Source: Sulfitobacter guttiformis
GTDB taxonomy: Bacteria; Pseudomonadota; Alphaproteobacteria; Rhodobacterales; Rhodobacteraceae
Direction of reading: 5' to 3'
Length of the DNA stretch: 64,000 nucleotides
Assembly: GCF_003610455.1 (NCBI RefSeq)
Contig: NZ_RAQK01000001.1
Span: 1,550,001-1,614,000, forward strand
Position numbers and translations under genes: made by a program
Shown: one piece after another, positions 26,339 through 36,830 of the stretch
Layout: the number at the start of each line of letters is the position of its first letter
Numbering within the stretch: the stretch's first letter is position 1
The notes under the pieces: model-generated
Seen by the model: only the letters and a program-made list of their open reading frames with translations
Databases searched by the model: none
Told to the model about the DNA's origin: nothing

Positions 26339-27403
26339 CTAACTCCGGTCAGAAATCAATTTTCCGACCAGTTGCGCCGTGTAGTTCACAATCGGCACGA
26401 TACGTCCATAGTTCAGGCGCGTCGGGCCAATAACACCCACTGCACCGATGATCTTACGATCAGAGTTCATATATGGGGAAACTACCAAAGAGGAACCCGA
26501 AAGTGAAAAAAGTTTGTTCTCGGACCCAATAAAAATGCGCACACCGTCGCCATCTTCGGCTAGCTCAAGAAAATCGGCGATGTCACGCTTACGCTCAAGG
26601 TCATCAAAGAGTGAGCGGACCTTCTCGAGATCCTGCGCCTCACCGCTACCAGTAAGAAGATTCGCACGGCCCCGCACGATCAGCCGCTCTGGGTGACCTT
26701 CACCGCTTTCCCATATTACTAAACCGCTTTCCACCAACTCGGCGGCAAGGGCGTCAATCTCCTGACGACGGCGATGCATTTCTACTTTTATTGTGCGCTG
26801 AAGCTCGCTCAGGGTTTTACCCTCAACAAGGGAATTGAGGAAGTTCGCGGCTTCACGCATCGAGCTGGGAGTTTGCCCTGCGGGTGGCGTAAACAGACGG
26901 TTTTCAACATGGCCATCAGAAAAAACCAGAACTGCCAAGGCCCGATCATGTGACAATGACACAAATTCTATATGTTTTATTGGCGCTTCATGCTTGGGCG
27001 CCAGCACCAACGACGCACCCTGCGTCACACCCGACAATGCCGTGCCCAAACGGTCCAACATGCCTGTCATGTCATTCTCGTCCCGTCCCATAGTGGCATC
27101 AATCTGGGCGCGATCATTATCGTCAGGGTTACCGACCTCCAACAAACCGTCGACAAACATCCGCAAGCCAAGCTGCGTAGGAATACGACCTGCACTTGCG
27201 TGCGGGCTGTCGAGAAGTCCAAGATACTCTAGATCCTGCATTACGTTCCGGATGGTCGCCGCGCTTACCTTCTCCGAGAATTCACGGGTGAGTGTGCGCG
27301 ACCCAACCGGATCACCCTTCGCAAGATATCCTTCGACCACGCGGCGAAACACTTCGCGTGAACGATCATTCATTTCCTGCAAAAGGCCGGATGTGTCTGT
27401 CAT
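26339..27403 (-). CDS. hrcA: Heat-inducible transcription repressor HrcA
   Basis: Repressor that binds CIRCE operators, usually before groESL. The 354-residue protein has the N-terminal winged helix (RSREVFRRVVEGYLAKGDPVGSR and SAATIRNVMQDLEYLGLL with the recognition helix). HASAGRIPTQLGLRMFVDGLL comes next, and the C-terminal GVIGPTRLNYGRIVPIVNYTAQ is the effector domain. No CIRCE palindrome is visible in its own upstream region, so autoregulation through CIRCE is not supported here. It is divergent from rph. Confidence 0.95.
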   Translation of the reverse strand: MTDTSGLLQEMNDRSREVFRRVVEGYLAKGDPVGSRTLTREFSEKVSAATIRNVMQDLEYLGLLDSPHASAGRIPTQLGLRMFVDGLLEVGNPDDNDRAQIDATMGRDENDMTGMLDRLGTALSGVTQGASLVLAPKHEAPIKHIEFVSLSHDRALAVLVFSDGHVENRLFTPPAGQTPSSMREAANFLNSLVEGKTLSELQRTIKVEMHRRRQEIDALAAELVESGLVIWESGEGHPERLIVRGRANLLTGSGEAQDLEKVRSLFDDLERKRDIADFLELAEDGDGVRIFIGSENKLFSLSGSSLVVSPYMNSDRKIIGAVGVIGPTRLNYGRIVPIVNYTAQLVGKLISDRS

Positions 27404-27487
27404 ACTGTCACATTAAGGGGGTGGGGGTTGCATCCGCAAGGGATGCAGCGGTATCGAGTTGGCTAAATCAAACAAAAGGAATATCCC

Positions 27488-28201
27488 ATGCGCCCATCCG
27501 GCCGGAAACTTGATCAAATGCGCGAAGTCTCTGTCGAAGTGGGCTTCACCAAACACGCCGAAGGCTCTGCCTTGATCAAAATGGGCGACACGCATGTTTT
27601 GTGCACTGCATCTATTGAACCACGCGTGCCGCCGTTTATCAAAGGATCGGGCCTTGGCTGGGTTACCGCGGAATACGGAATGTTGCCCCGCGCGACGAAC
27701 ACACGGATGCGCCGTGAAGCCACATCAGGCAAACAAGGCGGGCGGACTGTGGAGATCCAGCGGTTGATCGGGCGCAGCCTGCGGGCCGGTGTTGACCGCG
27801 TCGCATTAGGCGAGCGTCAGATTACTATTGATTGTGACGTGCTTCAGGCGGACGGCGGAACACGATGTGCATCGATCACCGGTGGATGGATTGCGCTGCG
27901 GTTGGCGGTGAATAAATTGATGAAAGCGGGCGACGTCATTTCCGACCCAATGCTTGATCCAGTCGCCGCGATCAGCTGTGGTATTTACGCGGGCCAGCCC
28001 CTGCTCGATCTTGATTACCCCGAGGATTCCGAAGCGGGGGTTGACGGAAATTTCATCATGACGGAAAGCGGCAAGATGATAGAAACACAAATGAGTGCCG
28101 AAGGATCCACCTACTCGCGCGCGCAGATGAATGAGTTGTTGGACCTCGCAGAGAAAGGCATCGCCGAGTTAACAGCGATCCAGCGGGCAGCTTGCGCATG
28201 A
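27488..28201 (+). CDS. rph: Ribonuclease PH
   Basis: Phosphate-dependent 3-prime exoribonuclease that trims tRNA precursors. The 237-residue protein starts [20 protein letters not shown] and contains the family blocks [44 protein letters not shown] and [18 protein letters not shown] lies upstream of the ATG. Its stop overlaps the rdgB start as ATGA. It heads the plus-strand operon rph-rdgB-hemW. Confidence 0.96.
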   Translation: MRPSGRKLDQMREVSVEVGFTKHAEGSALIKMGDTHVLCTASIEPRVPPFIKGSGLGWVTAEYGMLPRATNTRMRREATSGKQGGRTVEIQRLIGRSLRAGVDRVALGERQITIDCDVLQADGGTRCASITGGWIALRLAVNKLMKAGDVISDPMLDPVAAISCGIYAGQPLLDLDYPEDSEAGVDGNFIMTESGKMIETQMSAEGSTYSRAQMNELLDLAEKGIAELTAIQRAACA

Positions 28202-28809
28202 GCCGTAAGTTTGAAGGCGACCGTATTCTGATAGCGACGCACAACGCAGGCAAGCTTGAGGAAATGAGAGAGCTATTTGCCCCGCTGGGCATAACCGTTG
28301 TCGGCGCAAAAGAGTTAGGACTGGAAGAACCTGAGGAGACCGAAGATAATTTCATTGGTAATGCGAGGATTAAAGCACATGCCGCCGTTCAGGCGACTGG
28401 CCTCCCTGCCCTCGCAGATGACAGCGGTATAGAAGTCGCTGCTTTGAATAACGCGCCGGGCGTTTATACTGCGAATTGGGCCGAGACACCTGATGGTCGT
28501 GATTTTGATATGGCGATGCAAAAGACTCATGACTTGCTGGAAAAGGCGAATGCGCCCCACCCAAGGGCCGCGCGTTTTTGCACCACATTTGTGCTGGCAT
28601 GGCCCGATGGCCACGACGAAGTGGTAGAGGGGTCAGTTGAGGGAACTTTTGTTTGGCCGATGCGGGGTAAAACAGGACATGGTTATGATCCAATTTTCCA
28701 ACCTTCAGGTGAAACCCGCACCTTCGCGGAAATGACCCATGACGAAAAGAATGCCCTGAGCCATCGCGGCAACGCCTTTACCAAACTGTTGGCACAGTGT
28801 TTTGACTAA
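28198..28809 (+). CDS. rdgB: Non-canonical purine NTP pyrophosphatase (RdgB/HAM1)
   Basis: Removes ITP, XTP and dITP from the nucleotide pool. The 203-residue product, from the ATG at 28198, begins [19 protein letters not shown] with the THNxGK substrate loop at about residues 14-19. [19 protein letters not shown] follows, and GHGYDPIF lies near 160. The frame extends to a TTG six bases earlier, but the ATG overlapping the rph stop is the better start. It overlaps hemW by 8 bases downstream. Confidence 0.94.
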   Translation: MSRKFEGDRILIATHNAGKLEEMRELFAPLGITVVGAKELGLEEPEETEDNFIGNARIKAHAAVQATGLPALADDSGIEVAALNNAPGVYTANWAETPDGRDFDMAMQKTHDLLEKANAPHPRAARFCTTFVLAWPDGHDEVVEGSVEGTFVWPMRGKTGHGYDPIFQPSGETRTFAEMTHDEKNALSHRGNAFTKLLAQCFD

Positions 28810-29977
28810 GCCGCTTCTACCGGCAGAAGACTGGCAGCAAGGTGGCTTTGGTATTTATATCCACTGGCCTTATTGTGAGGCTAAATGCCCGTATTGTGAC
28901 TTTAACAGTCATGTTTCGCGTAACATTGATCAGGCTGCGTGGAAGTCTGCGTATATTGCGGAACTTAAACGCTACGCCGCCGAAACACCGGGGCGCACGG
29001 TCACATCTGTATTTTTTGGCGGGGGTACGCCCAGCCTTATGAATCCTGATACTGTTGCTACTGTGATAGATGAAATTAAACGTCTTTGGCCGACTTCTAA
29101 TGATTTTGAAATCACGCTTGAAGCAAACCCAGGTTCTGTCGAGGCGGGTAGGTTCAGAGCATATCGAGATGGCGGTATCTCTCGCATTTCGATGGGGATA
29201 CAGGCGCTTAATGACGCGGATCTTAAGCGATTAGGCCGCATACACTCGACCGAGGAGGCGCTTTCGGCATTTGATATTGCGCGAGACACGTTCGAGCGCG
29301 TCAGCTTCGATCTGATCTACGCACGCCAGAACCAGAGCCTTAAAGACTGGGGAGCAGAGTTAAATCAGGCTCTAAAGCTATCGATAGATCATCTTTCACT
29401 ATACCAACTTACAATCGAGGAAGGCACCGCATTCGGCGATCGTTACGCTTTGGGCAAACTTCGGGGTCTTCCCGATGAAGACCTGGGCGCTGATATGTTT
29501 GACCTAACACAGGAGATTTGTGCCGCGGCTGGTATGCCGGCTTATGAAGTATCCAACCATGCCCGCGATGGTGCGCACTCAAGGCATAATCTGATCTATT
29601 GGCGCTACGGTGATTACCTTGGCATCGGGCCTGGAGCACACGGCCGCCTGACCACCAACGGCATTCGCAAAGCGACCATTTGCTACAGCAACCCAAAAAA
29701 ATGGTTGGAAATGGTCACTGTTAATGCGGCTGAACAAAGCCGTGAGAGCCTCACCAGAGAGGATGAAGCAACTGAGTTTCTACTGATGGGCCTTAGGTTG
29801 CGCGACGGAATTGATCTTGAACGCTATCGCTTGCTCGCTCAAAAACAGATCAACCAGAAAGCACTCGATCATTTGAACGGCATAGGTATGATAACCTCGT
29901 CTGGAAAAAGACTTACCGTTACTGATCGAGGATTTAAGGTTTTGAATTCCGTAATTGGCGATTTGCTTGCCGATTAA
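28802..29977 (+). CDS. hemW: Radical SAM heme chaperone HemW
   Basis: HemW-type radical SAM protein, long misannotated as coproporphyrinogen III oxidase; known members bind and deliver heme. The 391-residue protein has the cluster motif CEAKCPYC near residues 27-34 in YIHWPYCEAKCPYCDFNSH. FFGGGTPSLM and LEANPGS follow, and then SMGIQALNDADLKRLGR. The start is a TTG at 28802 overlapping the rdgB stop; no clear Shine-Dalgarno is seen, and no later start keeps the cysteine motif intact. It converges with parB, and their stop codons overlap. Confidence 0.9.
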   Translation: MTKPLLPAEDWQQGGFGIYIHWPYCEAKCPYCDFNSHVSRNIDQAAWKSAYIAELKRYAAETPGRTVTSVFFGGGTPSLMNPDTVATVIDEIKRLWPTSNDFEITLEANPGSVEAGRFRAYRDGGISRISMGIQALNDADLKRLGRIHSTEEALSAFDIARDTFERVSFDLIYARQNQSLKDWGAELNQALKLSIDHLSLYQLTIEEGTAFGDRYALGKLRGLPDEDLGADMFDLTQEICAAAGMPAYEVSNHARDGAHSRHNLIYWRYGDYLGIGPGAHGRLTTNGIRKATICYSNPKKWLEMVTVNAAEQSRESLTREDEATEFLLMGLRLRDGIDLERYRLLAQKQINQKALDHLNGIGMITSSGKRLTVTDRGFKVLNSVIGDLLAD

Positions 29978-30867
29978 GTACCGCTCAATAGACGACATAG
30001 CTCATCTAACTCATCAAGTGTCTTGTATTGCACAGTGAGTTGTCCATTCTCCTGTCCAGGCTTGTGCGACAGCGAGACGTTCATTCCAAGGTTTGCAGAC
30101 AAATCGCCTTCCAGCGCTTTGGTATCTGCGTCCTTTTCAGATGTATCGGATGAACCGATTGGGCGTGCTTTAACTGGTCCATTCAACTCACTTTTAACCA
30201 GCGCTTCGGTCGCCCGAACTGATAAACCTCCCTTGATCACCTGTTGCGCCAGTTTCAACGGGTCCTGGGCTGGGATCAGCGCTCGCGCATGTCCAGCGCT
30301 GATCTGTCCCTCACGCAAAAGCTCAAGCACTGCTATTGGGAGATTGAGCAGACGCAAAAGGTTTGCGATATGGCTACGGCTTTTCCCCAAAGCTTCTGCC
30401 ATCTTCTCTTGAGTATGGCCAAACTTTTCCATCAGCTGTTTATAGCCTGCTGCCTCTTCAGCAGCATTAAGATCAGCACGTTGGATGTTTTCAATAATCG
30501 CGACTTCTAGCACCTCAATATCGCTAAATTCGCGAATAATAACCGGCAGCGAATGAAGCTGCGCCATCTGGGCAGCTCGCCAGCGACGCTCGCCTGCGAC
30601 AATCTCAAAAGTTCCGCCCTCACGCGCCCTGACAATCAAAGGCTGCAAAACACCTTTTTCACGAATTGACGCCGCCAGATCATCAAGATCTTCTTGCCGG
30701 AACTGTTTGCGCGGCTGATCGGGATTCGGTGAGATCTTTTCGATCGGGATCATCTGGTCGGCCGCAGAAGGGCCTTTCGCAGCAGCACTTTCTGTCTCAC
30801 TTACATCAGCCATGAGGGCAGAAAGCCCTCGGCCTAAGCCACGCTTGCGATCATTTTGGTTAGACAT
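29974..30867 (-). CDS. parB: Chromosome partitioning protein ParB
   Basis: CTP-dependent clamp that loads at parS sites and spreads along the chromosome near the origin. The 297-residue protein has GLGRGLSALMAD at the N-terminus. The CTP-binding blocks IRARE-like IVRAREGGTFEIVAGERRWRAA and ENIQRADLNAAEEA come next, followed by the helix-turn-helix LGKSRSHIANLLRLL and GHARALIPA. Two perfect parS sites lie in this window, at 32247-32262 and 34140-34155. It overlaps parA by 8 bases and shares 4 bases with the convergent hemW end. Confidence 0.96.
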   Translation of the reverse strand: MSNQNDRKRGLGRGLSALMADVSETESAAAKGPSAADQMIPIEKISPNPDQPRKQFRQEDLDDLAASIREKGVLQPLIVRAREGGTFEIVAGERRWRAAQMAQLHSLPVIIREFSDIEVLEVAIIENIQRADLNAAEEAAGYKQLMEKFGHTQEKMAEALGKSRSHIANLLRLLNLPIAVLELLREGQISAGHARALIPAQDPLKLAQQVIKGGLSVRATEALVKSELNGPVKARPIGSSDTSEKDADTKALEGDLSANLGMNVSLSHKPGQENGQLTVQYKTLDELDELCRLLSGT

Positions 30868-31684
30868 GCTGCACCTCTTGTGGCGTTAATTCATTATTCT
30901 TCAAAAGCTCAGTAGCAAGCTCGCGGTAGGCTTTGGCGCCCTTGGATTGCGTATCATAGGCCAATACCGGCATCGCAAAACTTGGCGCCTCACTCACCCG
31001 AACATTTCTGGGTATCATAGTTTTAAAAACTAGATCCCCTAGATTATCCCGCGCATCCTGCTCGACCTGTTGGGACAGGTTATTACGGCGGTCGTACATC
31101 GTCAGAACAACTCCCTCGATTCTCAGTTCCTTATTCCCTGACTGGCGAACTTCGCGAATTGTGAGCATCAGCTGTGATAGCCCTTCCAATGCAAAAAATT
31201 CACTTTGAAGTGGGACGAGTACTGAGTGGGCACCGATCATGGCGTTTACCGTCAAAAGATTCAATGAAGGAGGGCAATCAATTAGAATATAATTGAACCC
31301 AAATGAATCCATCTGTGTTTGGCGTAAAGCGTCATGGAGCAAAAAACTTCGTTTTTCATTAGATAGGAGATCAAGATCTGCGGAACTCAGATCGACAGTA
31401 GCCGGAACAATATAAAGGTTTTCCGTCTCGGTTTTCAAAATCACGTCATTTAGATCAATATCTTCAAGTAATAACTCATAGGTCGTAAACTCGCGACTAT
31501 CCAAGCCAATCCCAAGACCGGTCGAAGCATTTCCTTGAGGATCCAAATCGATCACAAGAACGCGTTGGCCCCTCTCAGCCAAGGCAGCTGCCAGATTGAT
31601 TGTGGTAGTCGTTTTACCAACTCCACCCTTTTGGTTAGCGATAGCTATTATTTTCGGCCCACTTGGTCGAGATAGATCAGACAC
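30860..31684 (-). CDS. parA: Chromosome partitioning ATPase ParA (Soj)
   Basis: Deviant Walker ATPase that moves ParB-parS complexes apart after replication. The 274-residue protein has IAIANQKGGVGKTTTTINLA near residues 12-31, with the signature Lys of the deviant Walker A box, then VLVIDLDPQGNASTG and ILIDCPPSL. The GTG start at 31684 overlaps the rsmG stop by 8 bases, so translation is coupled. It belongs to the mnmE-mnmG-rsmG-parA-parB operon. Confidence 0.97.
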   Translation of the reverse strand: MSDLSRPSGPKIIAIANQKGGVGKTTTTINLAAALAERGQRVLVIDLDPQGNASTGLGIGLDSREFTTYELLLEDIDLNDVILKTETENLYIVPATVDLSSADLDLLSNEKRSFLLHDALRQTQMDSFGFNYILIDCPPSLNLLTVNAMIGAHSVLVPLQSEFFALEGLSQLMLTIREVRQSGNKELRIEGVVLTMYDRRNNLSQQVEQDARDNLGDLVFKTMIPRNVRVSEAPSFAMPVLAYDTQSKGAKAYRELATELLKNNELTPQEVQHV

Positions 31685-32288
31685 GGGTCAACTCCTTGAT
31701 CCTGAGAATGGTAGCGTCAGGGTTCGTCTGGCTTTTAATTACATCGAGTTTATAAGACCAATTCGAAAGGGCATCTTGATGTTCTTTATTCCACGATGCC
31801 CCCTTCGGAAATATAGCCGTTCCATTCGGCGCAAGATGTCGCTCGACATGAAAAAGGAGACCATTCAGATCATCCAAAGCTCGAGCTGATATCACAGTTG
31901 CGCCAAGAGGTTCGATTTCCTCAACGCGCTCGGCAAAAACCTTTACATTTAATCCAAGCTCGCGCGTCACCGTGCGCAGGAACGCACATTTTCGCTGATC
32001 GCTGTCTACAAGAGTAAACCGGCGATCAGGTTCAGAGTTCTTTGCCATAATTGCAGCAACAATTCCAGGAAATCCGCCCCCACTCCCAATGTCGAGCCAG
32101 TCTCCCATTGTTGGGGAAATACGATACACCTGAACTGAGTCGACTATATGACGCTCCCATATTTGGGAGGCATCTCGGGACGACACCAAGTTAATTTTTT
32201 TTGTCCACTTAAATACAAGCGCTTCAAATTGTCTGAGCTGCTCAATTGTTTCACGTGAAACATTTTCTAGAGATGTGTGCTCTATCAT
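31677..32288 (-). CDS. rsmG: 16S rRNA (guanine-527-N7)-methyltransferase RsmG
   Basis: Methylates G527 of 16S rRNA. The 203-residue protein has the SAM-binding [17 protein letters not shown] near residues 67-83, then [12 protein letters not shown] and [10 protein letters not shown]-terminal codons 9-14 (NVSRET) are written by a perfect parS palindrome at 32247-32262, so the site is fixed in a protein-coding frame. ATGA overlap with mnmG upstream and 8-base overlap with parA downstream. Confidence 0.95.
   Translation of the reverse strand: MIEHTSLENVSRETIEQLRQFEALVFKWTKKINLVSSRDASQIWERHIVDSVQVYRISPTMGDWLDIGSGGGFPGIVAAIMAKNSEPDRRFTLVDSDQRKCAFLRTVTRELGLNVKVFAERVEEIEPLGATVISARALDDLNGLLFHVERHLAPNGTAIFPKGASWNKEHQDALSNWSYKLDVIKSQTNPDATILRIKELTRV
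32247..32262. promoter_or_regulatory. parS site 1
   Basis: A perfect 16-base palindrome, TGTTTCACGTGAAACA, the standard ParB-binding parS sequence. It lies inside rsmG, where it encodes most of NVSRET. It is about 5.3 kb from the presumed origin and 1.4 kb from parB. Confidence 0.95.
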
Positions 32289-34156
32289 GCCAACTTTCTA
32301 ACCTGCCCCTTACGGATCAAGGCCAAAATGAGTGTAAGCGCAGCGGGCGTCATACCATCAATACGGGCTGCCTGAGCGAGGTTCTCGGGCTTGGCCGCTA
32401 GAAGTTTCGATTTTAGCTCGTTCGAAAGGCCCTCAATAATCGAATAATCAAAATATATTGGGATCTTTTCTCCCTCATCTTTCCGCAGCAACGCCACATC
32501 ATTTTCTTGTCTCTTGATGTAGTTAGCGTAGATCGCATCCCGCGATACCTGATCTGCAATCTCGTCGGAAACGACGCATAGTGGCGGGTGGAGCTTCAAA
32601 ACATCCACAAACTTCACATCAGGAAATGCAAGAAGTTGGAAAGCAGTTCTGCGCTGGCCATCCTTATTCAGAGCAATACCAGCGTCCGCTGCCTCCTTTG
32701 GAGTGAAGGTCTTTTCCTCCATAATGCTGCGGCACTTTTCCAGAGCTTCCATTTTATTGTTGAAAACCTCGGCACGTTCTTTTGACACACACCCAAGGCC
32801 TATACCAACGCCTGTCAATCGTTGATCTGCATTATCGGCCCGTAGTGATAGGCGAAACTCTGCTCTGGAGGTAAACATTCTATACGGCTCCGTTACACCA
32901 CGGGCTGTCAAATCATCAATCATGACCCCAATATAGCTGTTCGTTCGGCTAAAAATAATGGGATCTTTATCCTTCACTGCCAATGATGCGTTAAGGCCAG
33001 CGACTAGCCCTTGCGCTGCAGCCTCCTCATACCCCGTGGTACCATTTATTTGGCCAGCGAGATAAAGCCCCGGAACTGACTTAAGCTCAAGAGTTTGTGA
33101 CAGCGCCCGCGGATCAACAAAATCATACTCAATCGCATAGCCAGGTTGCATAATAGAAACATTTTCAAGACCTGCGATGGATCGGACATATTCTTCTTGG
33201 ACGGATACTGGCAAGGAAGTAGAAATACCGTTCGGATAAATGGTCGGATCATCCAATCCTTCAGGCTCAAGAAAAATTTGGTGGGACGACTTTTCAGAGA
33301 ACCGCACAATCTTATCCTCGATTGAAGGGCAGTACCGGGGCCCCACGCCATCAATATGACCGCCATACATAGCGGACCGACCGAGGTTTGAACGAATTAT
33401 ATCATGTGTTTTTTCATTGGTATGGGTAATACCACATGAGATTTGACGAGATTTTGCGTTCTTCGACAAAAACGAAAACAATGATGGAACTTCATCTGCT
33501 GGTTGCATCTCAAGACCATCCCAATTTATTGTACGGCCATCCAATCGAGGGGGAGTTCCTGTTTTTAATCTTCCTAGATTTAAACCAAAACCGTCAATGC
33601 GCTCCGCAAGTTTCTGGGATGGATTATCCCCCATCCGGCCACCAGCCTTTTGAATATCACCGATGTGAATTATACCTCTGAGAAAAGTTCCCGTTGTGAG
33701 TATAACCGCCCCTGCCGTGATGCCTATGTTATTTGCTAAGATGACCCCAGCCACCCTCTCGCCGGCCATAATAAAATCTGTCGCTTCGCCCTCTACAACA
33801 GAGATAAGCGGATGCGATTCAATTTCGGCGAGCATAGATCTTCTATATATGTTGCGGTCAGCCTGAGTTCTTGGTCCCTGAACTGCGGGGCCTTTACGTC
33901 GATTCAAAAGCCTGAATTGTATACCCGCCGCGTCTGCAACCCGCCCCATGACACCATCGAGCGCGTCAATTTCCCGAACAAGATGGCCTTTTCCCAAACC
34001 GCCGATAGCCGGGTTACACGACATTACGCCGATAGTTTCGCGCGACATGGTAAGTAAGGCTGTCCGTGCGCCCATCCGTGCTGAGGCGTGAGCCGCATCC
34101 GCGCCTGCATGTCCGCCACCTATTACTACGACGTCAAAATGTTTCACGTGAAACAA
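32285..34156 (-). CDS. mnmG: tRNA uridine-5-carboxymethylaminomethyl modification protein MnmG (GidA)
   Basis: With MnmE, installs cmnm5 on the wobble uridine of tRNAs, using FAD and folate. The 623-residue protein has the FAD-binding [14 protein letters not shown] near residues 9-22. [21 protein letters not shown] comes next, then GTFLRG and [21 protein letters not shown]. The frame starts with TTG at 34156, directly after AAGGA. A GTG at 34147, inside the parS palindrome, is 9 bases from that AAGGA and may be the true start, so the first three residues are uncertain. mnmE ends 3 bases upstream. Confidence 0.94.
   Translation of the reverse strand: MFHVKHFDVVVIGGGHAGADAAHASARMGARTALLTMSRETIGVMSCNPAIGGLGKGHLVREIDALDGVMGRVADAAGIQFRLLNRRKGPAVQGPRTQADRNIYRRSMLAEIESHPLISVVEGEATDFIMAGERVAGVILANNIGITAGAVILTTGTFLRGIIHIGDIQKAGGRMGDNPSQKLAERIDGFGLNLGRLKTGTPPRLDGRTINWDGLEMQPADEVPSLFSFLSKNAKSRQISCGITHTNEKTHDIIRSNLGRSAMYGGHIDGVGPRYCPSIEDKIVRFSEKSSHQIFLEPEGLDDPTIYPNGISTSLPVSVQEEYVRSIAGLENVSIMQPGYAIEYDFVDPRALSQTLELKSVPGLYLAGQINGTTGYEEAAAQGLVAGLNASLAVKDKDPIIFSRTNSYIGVMIDDLTARGVTEPYRMFTSRAEFRLSLRADNADQRLTGVGIGLGCVSKERAEVFNNKMEALEKCRSIMEEKTFTPKEAADAGIALNKDGQRRTAFQLLAFPDVKFVDVLKLHPPLCVVSDEIADQVSRDAIYANYIKRQENDVALLRKDEGEKIPIYFDYSIIEGLSNELKSKLLAAKPENLAQAARIDGMTPAALTLILALIRKGQVRKLA
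34140..34155. promoter_or_regulatory. parS site 2
   Basis: A second perfect TGTTTCACGTGAAACA palindrome, at the very 5-prime end of mnmG, where it encodes FHVKH. It contains the candidate GTG start codon of mnmG. It lies about 1.9 kb from parS site 1 and 3.3 kb from the presumed origin. Confidence 0.95.
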
Positions 34157-34159
34157 TCC

Positions 34160-35446
34160 TTATTTTCCAAGGCAAAAACTTGCGAATATTTCGTCTAACA
34201 GATTCTCTGCATCAATGCGACCAACAAGAACCTCCAGTGCGTGAATTCCTATACGAAGTTCGGCTGACACAATATCGTAATGGTCTGGACCGGCATTCAA
34301 CATGCTCTGAGCCGCTAAAAGGCCATTCCGCGCAAGCATCATTGCATTAGCGTGCCGTGCATGCGTGGCAAGACCCGCCCCTGCAGCAAGCTTACTCAGG
34401 GATCGCTGAATATCAAGCAAGAGATTTTCAATACCAGCCCCCGTTTTGCCGGAGATGGCGGGGTAACTTTTCCCTGTTACATCCGATTTTGCACGCAAAA
34501 CGATATCATCTACTAGTGGAGCTAAAGGCGGTTTGTCGTCCTGATCGAGTAAAAATACCCTCAGATCAGCGTTTGTTGCGCGGCGGAGCGCCAACTGTAC
34601 TCCAAGAACTTCAATCTCATCAGTGCTCTCTCGAATACCTGCCGTATCCAGCAGAGTAACCGGAAGTCCCCCCAAATCCATCCTGACTTCAATAACATCA
34701 CGGGTTGTTCCAGCGGTACTTGAGGTAATAGCAGCTTCGCGTCCTGCTAAACGGTTGAGCAATGTAGATTTCCCCACATTGGGAGCACCAACTATTGCTA
34801 CTTCAAAACCTGCCCTGATCTGTTCTGCCGCTTTTGTACCATCGATCTCCATTTTGAGATCTGCGTCCACGCTGAACAATAGTGATCGCACCTCATCACT
34901 CACGTCGACTGGAACGTCTTCATCCGCAAAATCTATTGTGGCTTCCAACAAGGCAGCAGCGCGCACCAGCGATCTCCGCCATCCTTCAACTTTTGTACCC
35001 AGTGCGCCAGAAAGAACCCTTAGCGCCTGTTTGCGCTGCGCTTCGGTCTCGGCTTCTATCAGGTCTGCAAGGCCTTCAACCTGCACCAGGTCAAGCCTAC
35101 CGTTTTCCAGTGCCCGTCTTGTAAATTCACCTGGATTAGCCAGACGAACTCCATCAAATAGACCTAGTTCCTCCAACACGCGGCGCATGATCGCGATGCT
35201 CCCATGAAGATGGAACTCAACTACATCTTCGCCCGTAAAACTCTCGGGGCCTTTAAACCAAATAACCAACGCTTGGTCTATAAAGCCGCCATCGCGATCC
35301 TTAACCATGCGAAGCGCCGTTGTTCGCGGCTGAGGCAGAGTGCCAACCATCCGCAAACAGGTAGCGTATGCCGATGGCCCGGAAATCCGCACAACGGACA
35401 CGCCGGCACGGCCCATTGCTGTCGCTTGGGCAAAAATAGTATCCAT
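34160..35446 (-). CDS. mnmE: tRNA modification GTPase MnmE (TrmE)
   Basis: GTPase partner of MnmG. The 428-residue protein shows an N-terminal folate-binding domain (IFAQATAMGRAGVSVVRISGP). An inserted G domain has GAPNVGKSTLLNRL near residues 218-231, TAGTTRDV and DTAGIRES. The C-terminus FCLGK carries the CxGK motif whose Cys is essential in the family. It lies 29 bases downstream of rho and 3 bases before mnmG. Confidence 0.96.
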   Translation of the reverse strand: MDTIFAQATAMGRAGVSVVRISGPSAYATCLRMVGTLPQPRTTALRMVKDRDGGFIDQALVIWFKGPESFTGEDVVEFHLHGSIAIMRRVLEELGLFDGVRLANPGEFTRRALENGRLDLVQVEGLADLIEAETEAQRKQALRVLSGALGTKVEGWRRSLVRAAALLEATIDFADEDVPVDVSDEVRSLLFSVDADLKMEIDGTKAAEQIRAGFEVAIVGAPNVGKSTLLNRLAGREAAITSSTAGTTRDVIEVRMDLGGLPVTLLDTAGIRESTDEIEVLGVQLALRRATNADLRVFLLDQDDKPPLAPLVDDIVLRAKSDVTGKSYPAISGKTGAGIENLLLDIQRSLSKLAAGAGLATHARHANAMMLARNGLLAAQSMLNAGPDHYDIVSAELRIGIHALEVLVGRIDAENLLDEIFASFCLGK

Positions 35447-35475
35447 AGACCTAAGCCTTTGAATTTATGTGACGT

Positions 35476-36747
35476 TTATGTATTCATCGAATCGAAGAAG
35501 TCTGAATTCGTCTTTGTCTGCTTGAGCTTTGATATCAGGAATTCAATGCCATCTGTAGTACCCATTGGATTGAGAATTCTACGCAGTACAAATGTCTTCT
35601 GAAGATCAACTTTATCCACCAGCAGTTCTTCTTTTCGTGTCCCCGATTTAAGAATATCGATGGCAGGGAACACACGCTTGTCCGCAATCTTGCGATCCAG
35701 AACAATCTCGGAGTTACCAGTTCCTTTGAATTCCTCGAAAATAACTTCGTCCATCCGGCTACCCGTATCAATCAACGCAGTCGCGATAATCGTAAGGGAT
35801 CCGCCTTCCTCGATGTTCCGCGCTGCACCAAAGAAGCGCTTAGGGCGTTGCAGGGCATTCGCGTCCACACCACCTGTCAAAACTTTACCCGATGACGGCA
35901 CAACTGTGTTGAAGGCCCGTCCCAGACGCGTCACCGAATCGAGAAGAATCACAACATCGCGCTTATGCTCGACCAGACGTTTCGCTTTTTCGATTACCAT
36001 TTCGGAGACGGCGACGTGGCGCGTCGCAGGCTCGTCAAATGTCGACGAGACAACCTCACCCTTCACGGAGCGCTGCATGTCTGTAACTTCTTCAGGACGT
36101 TCATCAATCAGCAGAACAATTAGATAACATTCAGGGTGATTCTTTTCGATCGAGTTCGCAATGTTTTGTAAAAGAACGGTTTTACCTGTGCGCGGCGGCG
36201 CAACAATAAGGGAGCGCTGGCCTTTACCGATGGGCGCTACCAGATCGATAATCCGGGCAGAGCGGTCTTTTACAGTTGGATCATCAACTTCCATGATCAA
36301 CCGCTCGTCAGGGTACAACGGCGTCAGATTTTCGAAAGCTACTTTGTGGCGCGCCTTCTCAGGGTCCTCGAAGTTGATCAAGGTTACCTCGGTAAGCGCA
36401 AAGTAACGCTCGGTGTCGTCAGGTGCCTTAATCAAACCGTCAATCGTATCTCCGGTCCGCAATGAGTGCTGGCGGATCATTTCGGGAGAAACATAAATAT
36501 CATCAGGTCCTGGCAGATAGTTCGCTTCGGGAGAACGCAAAAATCCGAACCCATCCTGCAAAACCTCGAGAACACCATCCCCCGAGATTTCCCAGCCTTC
36601 GTCCGCGCGTTCACGCAGAATCTGGAACATCATCTCGCCCTTGCGCATCGTTGAGGCGTTTTCAATCTCAAGCTCTTCCGCCATCGAAAGCAGGCTTTTA
36701 GGAGATTTTGCCTTTAGATCGGCAAGTTTAAGGGTCTCGAGGGTCAT
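35476..36747 (-). CDS. rho: Transcription termination factor Rho
   Basis: Hexameric RNA helicase that ends transcription at rut sites. The 423-residue product, from the ATG at 36747, starts [20 protein letters not shown]. It has the RNA-binding OSB fold ([20 protein letters not shown]), Walker [13 protein letters not shown] near residue 184 and the Q/R-loop region [10 protein letters not shown]. The frame opens to 36816, but AAGGAT before 36747 and the family N-terminus select the shorter form. A promoter with a perfect TTGACA is present at 36839-36867 in the leader, where Rho usually autoregulates. Confidence 0.97.
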   Translation of the reverse strand: MTLETLKLADLKAKSPKSLLSMAEELEIENASTMRKGEMMFQILRERADEGWEISGDGVLEVLQDGFGFLRSPEANYLPGPDDIYVSPEMIRQHSLRTGDTIDGLIKAPDDTERYFALTEVTLINFEDPEKARHKVAFENLTPLYPDERLIMEVDDPTVKDRSARIIDLVAPIGKGQRSLIVAPPRTGKTVLLQNIANSIEKNHPECYLIVLLIDERPEEVTDMQRSVKGEVVSSTFDEPATRHVAVSEMVIEKAKRLVEHKRDVVILLDSVTRLGRAFNTVVPSSGKVLTGGVDANALQRPKRFFGAARNIEEGGSLTIIATALIDTGSRMDEVIFEEFKGTGNSEIVLDRKIADKRVFPAIDILKSGTRKEELLVDKVDLQKTFVLRRILNPMGTTDGIEFLISKLKQTKTNSDFFDSMNT

Positions 36748-36830
36748 GAAAATATCCTTAGCCCGCGCAAATGCGATCAGGGGCTGGTGTGGTAAGCAAT
36801 AGGTGGGCTGCGCCATCCCCGAACGGGGAG

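Noticed and set aside
27404..27487. CIRCE operator before hrcA
   Set aside because: The only inverted repeat there is GCATCC-N5-GGATGC (27430-27446); the TTAGCACTC/GAGTGCTAA consensus is absent.
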